The notes beneath the pieces are model-generated. The model saw only the letters and a program-made list of their open reading frames with translations, was not told the origin of the DNA and made no database searches. DNA of 64,000 nucleotides from Blastocystis sp. Blastoise (taxonomy: Eukaryota > Sar > Bigyra > Opalinata > Blastocystidae). The stretch is taken from positions 1,329,001 to 1,393,000 of the forward strand of contig JBBPEB010000009.1 of assembly GCA_039096225.1 (NCBI GenBank). The letters run 5' to 3'. The position numbers were made by a program, and so were the translations under genes. Below, in pieces: positions 1 through 12,507 of the stretch; positions within the stretch are counted from its first letter, which is position 1, and the number at the start of each line of letters is the position of its first letter.

Positions 1-3000
1 TGTATTATTGAAGAATATATACTTGATATACATTGATGAAATAATGAACCTAAAGCTTCTATAGTATTAAATGAATCTAAATTTGTTGGATACAAGAAAT
101 AATTCTTAAGTTGATTAATTTGTTCTTGATTTTCAGTGGAATTTAATAATTGTTGTCTTTGATTTTTATCAGAAGAAATATATTTTAAATAAAAAGAAGC
201 ATCTTTATATCCATTTTGAAAATAGGGTGATAGATTCTTAACTTTATATAAGAAAGATAATGGTTCTTTATAATATTCTTCATCAAATCCATTTACAATA
301 TTTTTCTTTGCTTCAGAAGTATAATCATTACAAGATATATACATAAAATAATTCTTTAAAGGAGTTTTTCCATATACATCTTCATCAATAGTAGCAATAA
401 ACCGTTTATTTCCAAGATTAAATTCAGGATTCTGTTCACTTTCATGAAGAATAAAAGGTATATTATTATATGTACTTTCTAAAAGAGATTCCATTCTAGG
501 TAATACATTTTCACTTAATAAATCCATATGATTAAAACGAACTATTTTATTTGAAAATAAACCAACTATAATTTGACCAGGTTTAAATATCATTTGTGTT
601 GATGTTGTTTCTTTAGATTTATTGTCCATTGTATGAAGCCATTTTGTATATGATTCGTTAGTATTATTAGTTAAGTTATTATTATTCATATCTACTTGAT
701 TATCAACACTTGATTTAATATTTAAAATAGTATTGTGTATTTCAGTCTGATTAGCAATTGTATTATATCCAATTAAATAATCATTATCTAATGATCTTGA
801 TAATTCTATTTTATATGTACTTAAATCTCCACAAATATTACTTATAAATGTATCTATAGATTCATGACCACCAATAAGTAATGGAGGAATAGGAGTTATT
901 CTTTGTACTAATAAAATACGAAGAATTGAAGAATAACACCATTCTAAATTATCTAAAGAAATATTCTCTACATAAAAACTTAATATAGTATTATGTAAAC
1001 TTTTTGTTTCTTTATCATAAGAACAAGGTAAATGAATAAGTGTATGAATAGATTGTATTTTCTCATTTATTAAAGTAGCTAACTCATCTTCTGATATATT
1101 TTTTGTATCTTCTTCACGAATAGTATATGATGCTATATTATGTAGAAATGGAGAATTTATTTGTAGATATGAATCAGGTTGATATAAACAGACAATATAA
1201 GCCATATAAAATGAAGGATCAGATGTAAATATTTGTTTATTATCGGCTTTATTATTTACTATATACTCATAAATCTTATTAAAAATTACTAGTTGATTGA
1301 TAGGTATAGAATCATAGATATATAATGATTGTAAAACATTATTTGATAGTAATTTTGCTAATTCTTTCTTTGTATATGTAGGTATACTAACTTGATTAAT
1401 ATAAGTTGGTAATGTAAATTTAATTTTATCATTTTGATTAGATCTAAATACATAAATTACTCTAAATGTATCAGAAATCGTATATTTATCATTAATATAT
1501 AATACTTCATTTGATAAAGGATCTATAAACTGTTGAATAGATTCTAATAATTCTTCAGATAAATATTGAGCATTTTCAAATATAATAATATATCCATTTT
1601 TAAGAGCTTCAATTAATGGACCATCTTTATGACTATTTTCAGTATTATTACCTATAGAAGCAATAGTATAACTTCCAACTAATTGTGTAATATCTGTATC
1701 AGGAGTTAAATAAATAGTTTTAACATGATTCAAAGAACATCTATTTAATAATCTATGTAGTATATATGATTTTCCAGAATTACTCTTTCCAATAAGAGCA
1801 GTTGTTCTATTTTCACATAAACTTCTAAAAAGGCTTGTATAATATTTTTGACGAAGGATTGGTTTTCCATTAGCAGTTGTAAAAAGAGATAATTGTTTAT
1901 TGTCTATATAATCTTTTATTAATTGTGAGAATCCATCAGAAGTCTGTGTGTCTTCAATATCACACATTTGATCAATAAATCGTAAAGAATCATGTAATTT
2001 CTTTTTAGAAAAGAAATCATTTTGCTTCTGTATAGTTCTTTCAATATATTTATATATTTCTAATGTATCGTCTTTCTCATTATTTATAATATCTGAAAAG
2101 TATCGAAGATCTTTTAGAGGAGCTGATTTGATCTCCTTTGATATATTCTTTATAAGAGTATTAGGTATATAAATATGTGTAAATCGATTATTTAATGCAG
2201 GAGAAAATTTTTCTAATGATTTATAAGCACTTGTAGCAATTATTCTAAATTGAGGATTGACTTCAATATCACTATTTTCTTGTCTTTCATCAAAACGAAC
2301 ATCTTTAGTTGATAGTGTCATATCTTTAGAATTATTATTTCTACGAAATTCAATTTCTAATAAATTATTTAATCTTTCTAAAGAAATACTATTCATAAGA
2401 TCTATATTTTGTAATACATTTATATATCCTTTAATAGCACTATGAACAAGAGTAGAATCATTCCAAATAGGAATAAGTTGTTTATGATCTTCAGAAGGTC
2501 CAAGAGTAGAAGCACCAATTAAAGTCTCACTAGTAATTGCTTTAGAACAATATGTAGTACTATATCCAACACCAAAATCACCAGATCTTATAGATATTAA
2601 ATCTGTTTTTTGTTTGTTTAACTTATATCTATGATATAAGAATGCATAAACATATTTTCTTGCTGTATATTCATCATCAGCACATACGAGAACATGAGAT
2701 CCTGAACTTAATGCAACATTCAATAAATCATCTATATAAAAATATACTAAAGGATCTAAGGGAACAATAGGATAATCACATAATTCTTTATGTTTATTAT
2801 AGGCAGATTCTTTTAATGTAAATAATGTATTCAGTGATTGTTTTTTATTATATACTAATGCATTAATATATTCATTACATCTTGAATCATCATGATATCC
2901 ATAATAAATAGATATAGCTCTATTAATATCTCTTATTGTATAAAGTTTATTTACTAATCTTTTAGGATCAGCATTTACTGCTGATATATGACTAGTATTT

Positions 3001-6000
3001 AAAAGTTTATTAAACTCTGTAGTTAATCTCTTCTTTAGAATAAATGATTCAATTTCTGAAGGAGATATAGGAGGAAATAACTTCTCATTTAACACTCTAA
3101 AATAATCTTTAATATCTGTATTTAATGTATTTCGTTTATATACAGAACCAGCAGGATTTTGTGTAGCTATAATACGGAAATAAGGATTCATTTCTCTTAT
3201 TTCATATTGTCCAAGTTGATCAATAAAGATTTGTTTAGAATCTAAGAAAGATAAGATTGATTGAACAATAGATTGAGGAGCTAAAGACATTTCATCTAAT
3301 AATAATATACCACCATGAATAAATGCTTCTGTGAATGCACCAGATTTAAATATAAAAGTACTTCCATTCTTATTAGTTTTTAATGCAATATCACCAATTA
3401 AATCTTCAGGAGAAGACGTAGGAGAGAAATTATAACGAATAATACGAATACCTCCTATTTTACATATATATTCTACACTATAAGTTTTACCACTTGATGT
3501 AGGTCCTTCAATTAATAATGGAATATTATATTGAATAGCTGTTTTAACTTGATTAATTCTTTTAATAGAATCTTCAGTTTCTATATAATCATTCATAAAA
3601 GAAGATGGTTTAAATGAATAATAAGGATAAATAATATATTCCTTTCCACGAATAACATATTTCAATGATGAATTATTTGAATGAACAATCATATAATCAC
3701 CAGTACATTTATATAAATATGGTTTTTTAGATCCATTTTCAGAAGAAAAAAGTAATATATTATCATTTTTATAACTAATTTTTTCAGTTACTTTTGTATC
3801 TATATTTAGACTCTTTATAGAAGGATGAATAATACAATAGAAATATATAGTTTTTGACATAAAATTATATTTTGCTTCTTTTCTTTCTGTTTCAATTAAG
3901 GGTAACGTAAAGAATACTTTTCTATCATTGATTATAGTTGAGAAATGGAAATATTGATCTTTAGAAATAGAAGATAATCCATTATACAGAGCAATAGGAA
4001 GAGATAGAAATGAAGACTCATTTTCAAGATTCTTATAAGTTTTATTTGTATATAAAGTAAGATTTTCGAATGTTTGGAAATAAGATGTCTTAGAAGATTC
4101 GTTATATATATAATAACATGGTTCTAAAGGAGAATAACCACATGGACTAGGATGATTTTCTAAAGTAGAAGCATAAGAAGAAGGATCTGCTTTTTCTATA
4201 TTTTGTGTATTACCTATATAATTAATATATATATGTATATATGTATGATAAGAATACAAAGGATTATATATAAAGAATATAAACATAAAATAATTCTTAT
4301 AATTTTTTACCTGAATCATATTCTTTAATAAAGAACTCATCGTCATATTGAGAGATATGTTTTAGTGGATTATTATTTACCTATATATATATATATCATA
4401 AATACTTATCTATTAGTAGCAAAGACTTATTTATAATAAAACAAATATATATATAGGTTTATATATACATATATAATATCATGTTTGTATTTATCATTTG
4501 TTGTTATGGAATTAATAAATACATAAGCCATATAATAATTATATAAATAAGTTTCTTTTTCTGTTAACTGATGTTGAAATGAAAAAGATATTTGAAAAAG
4601 TTTCTTTATTACATTTAAACAACTTGGATTTCGACAGATAAGTGTTAGAAATTGTCTTATATTTTCAGCTATAAATGGAATAATATATATTATTCTTCTT
4701 AATAATAGTTACTTTATATATATACAGGTAATAACGATATTAGTAACAACGAAAATAAATAAATTATTCATGCGTCCAATAGAATAATGCCAGTGACATT
4801 CACAATGGTTTCTCTCTATATTGAGATAGATATGTATATACATTATTGTATGAAACATATATATATATAATAATTATATACCTTGTATAACAAGATTTGA
4901 TAGGAACGAAGTAGCTTTAGAGAAAAACACTTCTAAGTCTTTCGACTGATTTATATTTGATAAGAAATCTCCGTCATCTATAGATAATAATAATATATAA
5001 TAATAATAAATAGAATATGTTAATAATATTATATAATTTGATTAATAATAATAATAAACTGGTATATCATAATATATACAACAACATATTAAGCTATAAC
5101 GTTGTTTAAACCATTGAATATATTGTTTTTCATTCATTTCTTTAAGTTCATCAAAACTCGGTAAACTACCAGGATTATCTTTATCTATTAATATATGTAT
5201 ACATTATTCCAGATTATATATATATATATACTTAATTCAATTTGAACACGAAACAATAAACCAGTGTTTATGGGATAGGTTAGCTGTAGAGAATAATAAT
5301 AATAATAATTATTATTATTAATGAAATATAATATAATAAAAACTGTTAAAAAATAAGTGTAGAAATGTATATGAAAACGAAAATATATAAATGAAATTAT
5401 AATTGAGAATAAAACATACAATAAGAACAAGAAATCGTAAATTTTGATCGTTTTTATTCACTTTTTTATAGAAGGAATCATTGATTATATTATTTTTATA
5501 TATATAACAGATAGAAGTTGTTCTTTCACTATGTATTCTCATACCTTGCTATATATATAAATATATTTAAGTGATTATAAAAGATGGTAGATAGTAAAAA
5601 AAAATGATAAGTATATTGAATATAATAATGATAAATATAAATATAATAAAAAATAAGAATTATATATACATTTAATAAATCATAGACAGAAGACCATTCA
5701 CTGTTTAAAGGTATTTCAATTGACTGATACATTCTAGAATTTATATTGAAAACCTTTACTTCAAATGTTGTCTATATGTATAATAATAATATAATTATGA
5801 ATTCAATTAAAACAATAAATCTATACAACTATAAAAACTAAAAAAACTAAAAAATACTTTTAAACGACTTTTTAATGTATTATATTATATATATATACAG
5901 GAATAATAACTACTGGATCTATAATAGGTTCATGTTGTATTTCTTCTTCTGGAGGAATCATATTTAATTCTTTTACTATAAAAAAAAACGAAAATAGATG

Positions 6001-7419
6001 AATAAATAAGTATTTATTTACAGATAGATATTTCTTTTTCATCCATTTGCTTCGATACTAATCGATTATAACGAAAGCATTGATGATTCACCTATAGTAG
6101 TAGTAATAAAAAGATATTAGAAATAGAAGAATAAACACTAATTAAAAATAAAATAAATTAACAACTTTAAACATACTTTATAATGCATGAATTCTTGATG
6201 TGTCACAGTAGTATTGATATATTTCTTTAATAAATAGCCAAAGAATTCATTATAAGCAAACGAAGAAGGAAACAAATGTGAATCGACTAATTCAAATAAT
6301 TGAAGATTCTTTAAGAAAGGTGAATAGTTTCCTGACATAAATAGCAAGTAAATATATTTATCAAAGAATAATACTATATAATAAGATGTAATAGAATATA
6401 GAAATAAAAAGAATTAGTGATAATATACTATTTGCATCAATTTGAACAATAAAGAAATGTAACTGACCTTCATAATCAACATCAAATTGATAAGATAATT
6501 TATTATCAATATTCTCTAGAAAAAAATATTATATATTTATAGTTTATTTAATAGTATTGTATGTTGTAATTATATATATCTAATATCATAGTAATATAGT
6601 ATATATATCTACTATCATAGTAATATAGTATATATATCTAATATCATAGTAATATAGTATATATACCTCCAATTACACATTTAGAACAACGAGATAATGA
6701 TTCATCTGAAAATATTTCTATATTTTTTTCTTTATTATCAATATCCAGTTTATCTATATATTATATAATATAGATATAAACTATAAAATATAGAAATAAT
6801 TATAAATAATATAGTATCATAAATAATAAATATACATGAAACAGATAATTTAATAGTTCCTTTCATAAATAAGAAATATTCGGATATATTTGTAAAAACA
6901 GACATGGTATTTAATGATAACCTATCTATCTGATCTAAGAAAAAAAACATAATAAATATATAAATAGTCATATAGATATATACTTGTCTCTATATGGCAT
7001 TCAAATGATTTAAATCGAGGACAACTTAATAATGGACACTATATAATATAATAATAAATAATAATAAATAATAATAATAATAATAATAATAATAGTAATA
7101 GCTATTATTAAATATATATAATGATATATACTGGGACAAGACAAAGAGTTTTTATGCGATCATTTTCATTAAGAATATTATTAAAATTTTGTTCTGTTAG
7201 TAGATGTTGATAATAAAGGAAACAGTTTTTTGTTTCAGAATGATATTCCTATATATATATATATAAAATAAAAAGTAAGAAAAAAGACAGTATTATAATA
7301 TATAATACATACATAAAGAGCATCTTCTAAGTCACTAAGAGAACATTCTTTCATGATATTATATACATATATTTGTTTTGTACATACATTTAAAATATAA
7401 AGATCAATTCCTGACTATA

Positions 7420-7496
<77 letters not shown>

Positions 7497-9155
7497 TTAA
7501 ATATACTAAAGGTATGCCATTGAATCTTTTAAAACAATTTAGAGGTATGCTATATAATAAATAATAATAAATAATAATAAATAATAATAAATAATAATAA
7601 ATATAATAAATAATAATAAATAATAATAAATATAATAAATAATAATAAATATAATAAATAATAATAAATATAATAAATAATAATAAATATAATAAATAAT
7701 AATAAATATAATAAACATAATAAATATAATAAACATAATAAATAGATTACATTTCGATAAATGTAACAGGTGGGTTATGAATGATATTTTCTTGAATATT
7801 CTCTATAGGTCTATTTAAAGGAATATTTATATTTATTGGATTATTAGGTGAAGAATATATAAGTAATGGAGGAGCAGGAGAACCAGATCTAGATATATTT
7901 GCTTGGTTACTATTTTCACTGATAGTCCCATAAATATTTCCATTATTATTTGTAGGTGTTTCAAGTGGAATAGGAGTTAAGGAAGACATAGAAGAATTGA
8001 GACTAATTCTACTACTTACAGAAGTAGGTGTTCCTATAGACAATGAAGGAGTGCTATTATTTGTATTTCCATTTATAGATGTACTAGATCGTCTTATGTT
8101 TAAAAAACGTATATGTCGTGTACTATTACGAATTGATGATGGTCTTTTATTATTAGGTGTACTCGATATATTCTGAGTATCTTGATTATTTGGATCTATA
8201 GTATTCATAGATAATGAATTATGATGTGATATTGATAAATCATCAGTTGATAAATGCTTGAGTTTATTATTCATATCAGGTAATGACGCATACAGAGGAT
8301 TTACAATAGATATAGGCGATTCATCATTTTTAGGAATAATCTTAGTTGGAAATGTATTTATAGGTATAGGAGTAGTACTCTCTTTATTTTGAGGTGATAT
8401 ACTTTCATTTGAAATAGGGGATTGTGAATATGAATGAGAGGATATATTATTGTGAGTATTATTATTGGATACATTTGTAGTAGTAATTATAGGAGTAGGA
8501 GGTTCTAATGATTTAATTAAACTAAATATACAAATAAATAACATTTTGTAAATATATATATATAATATATAATATGTACTGGAATTAGTTAAATAAAAGA
8601 AATAAAGGAAAAGAAATAACAAAGAGAAATTATTATTATTATATATATATATATATTTACTGATTATTTGGACTTACAACTTGAGGAAGCAAAGAAGGAT
8701 TTATAACTATATAATAATAAATATAATAATATAAAGAAAATAATAATAAATAAATACTTACATGAAGAATTTTGTAGTGGGTTTTTTCTCTATAGAATAA
8801 ATGAGATATATACATAATTATAATACTATATATTTACTAGAAAAACAATGTAGATATAATAGTTATATTGTTGTTGTGGTAAGGGAGAAGGAGCAAAGCT
8901 AAAAATGTTTATATTAATACTAACACAAGAACCAAATTGCGTCTCTGGATCAATATTTTGTTTTATCTATATACGATGATACCAATAATTAAAGCAATGA
9001 AGACATACAAAATTAAGGAGATGCTCATTTTTCCTTGTTCTTAAATCTTGAAACCGAAGTGCCATAGCTAAATCTGGAAAATTTGACAAGATATAATCTA
9101 TTGAATATTTGAATTTGATAACGTGCACTCCACCTTTATAGAGCAGTTGCTGCAT
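1..9155 (-). CDS. Giant midasin-like AAA protein A, 3' end beyond window
   Basis: This is a multi-exon giant gene whose 3' end lies beyond the left edge. The last visible exon (1-4213) encodes about 1,400 residues of MoxR/midasin-type AAA modules. Seen: a P-loop GPTSSGKT near 3.49 kb followed by LLLDEMSLAP and ATQNPAGS, degenerate modules, and a second P-loop GKSNSGKS near 1.77 kb. The whole stretch aligns by eye with giant B (24414-42099). Upstream are many short exons (for example 4311-4380, 4.5-4.7 kb, 5.1 kb, 6.2-6.3 kb, 7.0-7.5 kb, 7.75-8.52 kb) split by TA-rich introns. Frames join cleanly across those checked, such as 8664-8707 into 7747-8520. The exon at 7.75-8.52 kb is Pro/Ser/Asn-rich, and the segment at 7.0-7.4 kb resembles a matching part of giant B. 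The start at 9155 is the first ATG of the most upstream linked exon and is uncertain. A role like midasin (mechanochemical remodelling of large complexes) is inference. Confidence 0.68.
6571..6664. repeat. Three-copy tandem repeat in an intron
   Basis: About 31 bp of the pattern TATCTAATATCATAGTAATA is repeated three times with one or two changes, inside an intron of giant gene A. It lengthens the intron, and no other function is visible. Confidence 0.85.
7421..7494. repeat. (TA)n microsatellite intron
   Basis: An uninterrupted TA tract of about 70 bp makes up most of an intron of giant gene A. On the minus strand the donor GTATATTTAAATC lies at its right side and the acceptor CTTATAG at its left side, so nearly the whole intron is simple repeat. 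Confidence 0.85.
7551..7744. repeat. AATAATAAAT-type repeat forming an intron
   Basis: An imperfect array of AATAATAAAT and AATATAAT units fills the interval between two giant-A exons. On the minus strand a donor GTAATCTATT near 7747 and an acceptor TATATAG near 7548 let the frame pass from VTFIE into IPLNCF. Without this splice the exon would end at a TAA here. Confidence 0.65.
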
Positions 9156-10034
9156 AGGATAACTACTAGGAATCTGCTGTTTGTGGCGATCAAAGTAAGC
9201 GTGTTCAATTTGGCTAATGTCATAACTGCAATTCTAAATAGATGTTCATTGTTATTCATTGGCAAAAAAATAATATATATATATATAAGATACCAGAATT
9301 CTTTTTGTGAAATCTTCTACGCTTAACGAAAAAACGGTTTGTATCGTTTCATTTATCACTCCACATGTGTCAATATATGTGTACTGAAGGCTACAGTTCA
9401 TTTATGCTGATTGACACAAATAAAAAGATAAATGTTTTTTTAAAAGAAAGAAATATTATCTGAAATTCTTTTTGAAAATATGAAGAAGACACTGAAATTT
9501 TTAATAAAAACATGGTTTTTCAAAATGGACAAAAATTCTCAGTTTTTTTCAAAAAATAAAAATAACCAAGAAAATTAATAGCGAAGCTGTCGCTTATTAC
9601 TGATGACACATTACAAATGGGGAATAATGAAAATGCATATAATTGGCTGATGATAAATAATATGTTCTTTTTTCGTTCTTAGAGAAACATAATGGAAGTT
9701 CTTATTTAAGTTTTTGTGAATGTTAAAAATAAACAGAAATTTCCTTTTTTAGTTTTTGATTTCTATCTTAGTAAATTTAAAATGGTTATCAAACAGTATC
9801 TGAGATATTATAATATTAAAAATAACTGAGTAGTTTATAACAAAACATAAATCAAGTAAATAAAATTAAGAAAAATAATACATCAGTTTCTCATGTATAT
9901 GGATTCACATAGTTAGAGAAAAAATAATAATAATAATAGAAATAAATTAAAAAAAAGTAGAAAAGTTAAAAATATATATACATATATATATATATAAAAT
10001 AATAAATAAATAAAAATAAATAAAGCATAAAATA
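9156..10034. other. Gene-poor interval
   Basis: No coding frame or RNA gene is recognised. The DNA at 9.1-9.9 kb is less TA-repetitive than its surroundings and resembles the 42.1-43.9 kb stretch in texture, which suggests old mobile-element debris, but no terminal repeats were found. It lies upstream of giant gene A and downstream of the protease-like gene. A giant-A promoter and an upstream exon could be here. Confidence 0.5.
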
Positions 10035-11961
10035 TTAGATTTGATTAAGAGAATGATGAATGAGTTCATGATTATACTTTTCATGATGGTTTATAGAATA
10101 CTGATTTATATTATTATTAATATTATTAATATTATTTCTATCTGTAACATCGATACAAATAGATCCATCGGTTTCAATATAGATATCAGGATGTAGATCT
10201 TCTTCAGATATATATATAGATTGATAAATAGGAGAGGAATTGAGTTCTCTTGGTGTTAATCCAGTATGAAGAGCAGATCTTTGAAGTATATTTCTATTAT
10301 TATTATTATTATTATTATTAATAGTATTTGGATATAAATGAATATCATTGATATTTTGAATAGTAGTAGAAGATATTTTTGGATTTATAGATGGAGATTG
10401 TGTTGGTATAGATATAAATTTATGTTTAAATAATAAAGAATGACCACTAGAAAATATATAAATAATTAAAAAAAAATATATATAAATGTATATATATATA
10501 TACTTTGCTTTGAATATATAATATAGAATAAGAATAAGTGTAAGTAGAACAAATAGAATAAGTAGAATAATAGTAGTAATAGAAGTATTTTGTTTAAGTA
10601 TATATTTTGATTCATTGATTCCACCTTCATAAAGATCTAAAGATAATAATAAAGATAATATATATATATATATATAATATATAATAATAAATATATATAA
10701 AATAAAATAAAATAAATACTATGACAAGATAATGGATTTGAAATAGTAAATCCAATAGAATTATTATATAGATTAAAAATAGTTGTAAATGAATGAAGAA
10801 AGCTATTTCCTAGGATAATATCATTCTATATAATAAATAATTAACAAAAAATAATTAACAAAAAATAATAAAATACATGATTTGAAAAGTTGTTTGGTTT
10901 GAAAATAAAGCAATAATAAGTTTTTGTATTAATAATATGTGGATAGAAATAGAGTGAAGGAGGAATAGAAAGAAATGTATGATTATATAGATATAGATTA
11001 ATAGGTGGCCATAAAGAAGAAGGGAAATAATATAAACAATTATCATTAAATATATTTGATGTTGTAGATATAGCTAAAAAGGAAATATAAATATATTATA
11101 ATATAATATAAATAAAATAAAATAAAATATAAATAAATAAAATATAAATAAATAAAAATAAATAAATATACAAGGTAAATTAGTATAATATGTTTGAAAG
11201 AAAAGAATAAGATCTTTATAGAGTAGAGGAGGTAGATAAATAAAAGGAATAGAAATATCAATAGATGCACTTGAAGGAAACTATATATATATAATAATAA
11301 TAAAAATAAATAAATAAATATATATACAGATTGAGTAGTAAATGGTTGATTGTCTATTAATATAGTATAGAAAGGAATATTAAATAAAGAAGAAGAGAAT
11401 TGATTTGGAAACCAATATATTTGATCTTTCTATATATATATTATAATAAATAAAAAAATAATAAATAAAAAATATACATAAAGTGAAGAATCTATAGTTC
11501 CAAAAGAAAGAATTCCTTTAGAATCTTCAAAACAGAATGTCATTATTTTATCTTTTGAAATAGATTCTAATAATGTATTTATATATATATTATTATTAGA
11601 AAGAAGTCCAAGATGACCATCATATATAGAATTTAATAAGGAACAATTTCTAATAAAAAAAATATATAAATAAACAAATAAAAATAATATACGATAATAA
11701 ATAAAAAGGAATAGAAAAAGAAATTGTTTGATTATTTTCTATAGTTATTTGATCTTCTATTAATCTATAAATAAATAATATATATATAAATATTAAATAC
11801 TGATTAGGAATAATTTCTTTATACGTAAGACTTTCGTTTGAATTATATATATGATTTTTATACTATATAAATACAATAAATAATAATAATAATAAATAAA
11901 AACTTACTGAAGAACAACAAAGACAATCTGAAGAATATAAAAATATATCTTTTGAATTCAT
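10035..11961 (-). CDS. Membrane-anchored pepsin-like (A1) aspartic protease homologue, probably inactive
   Basis: A pepsin-fold protein in several exons. Seen in order: FLYSSDCLCC (the position just after the first active-site motif in family members), a YDGHLGLL segment matching the FDGILGL region, ILSFGTIDSS matching the FGGIDSS region, ASIDISIPFIYLPP at the second catalytic site, and NDIILGNSFLHSFTTIFNL plus IGF matching the conserved C-terminal ILG-FLR-F-IGF block. A hydrophobic helix at about 10.51-10.60 kb (TTIILLILFVLLTLILILYY) is a likely membrane anchor, followed by an Asn-rich tail of about 130 residues ending at TAA 10035. Two things argue against activity: no first D-T/S-G motif was found upstream of the initial ATG, and the second site reads D-I-S instead of D-T/S-G. 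The 5' end may be missing an exon, so the start is uncertain. It could be a receptor-like non-peptidase homologue. Confidence 0.72.
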
Positions 11962-12507
11962 ATTCTATTTATAATATATATTAAAAAAATAATAATTAAA
12001 TAATAAAAAAAAAAAATTAAAAAAATATTTTGTTTACTAATTTTAAAGAGAACGATTGTTTTGGTGTACAAACGAATACATTAATAGTATAGAATCAATA
12101 AGAAATATTACAATAAATATATTGTTGTATATTAAACAAATACTAAATTAATTAAAATAAATGAAAAAGAATATTATATAAATATAGATAAAAGAAAATA
12201 CAGTTAAATAGAATAAAGAGAATAAGAGTATCAATATCATAATTAATAAATTAAAACATTAAAATAAATAAGAAAATAATAGTTTTTAGTATATATACTA
12301 AAATACTAAAAATTTAAAAGAAAGAAATAAATAATCATGTGAATAACTGAATAAAGAAGGGGAGTGAGATAAATGGTTCTTTATAAAATTTATCCAATAA
12401 ATAAACTGATGAAAACAAAACTGATAACGATTTAAATGAGAATTATTAAAAAAAATAAAATAAAATAAAATGTGTATTAAAAAAGAACTAAAAGAGATTT
12501 ATAATAA
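11962..12507. other. Spacer with no recognised gene
   Basis: AT-rich DNA between the 5' end of the protease-like gene and the 3' end of the TGS1-type gene. It should hold the protease promoter and the TGS1 3' UTR. A search for an exon bearing the missing first DTG motif of the protease found nothing convincing. Confidence 0.5.

Noticed and set aside
7421-7744. CRISPR-like or satellite array
   Set aside because: Simple TA and AATAATAAAT repeats with no spacers, explained as intron microsatellites.
7747-8622. A stand-alone 291-aa gene ending at 7747
   Set aside because: The ORF start lies inside an intron. A splice from 8664 into 8520 joins an upstream exon in frame, and a donor at the supposed stop lets the frame continue into 7.5 kb, so it is an internal exon of giant gene A.
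9123-9326. Plus-strand 67-aa ORF
   Set aside because: No domain, mixed composition, and it overlaps the antisense of a likely giant-A exon.
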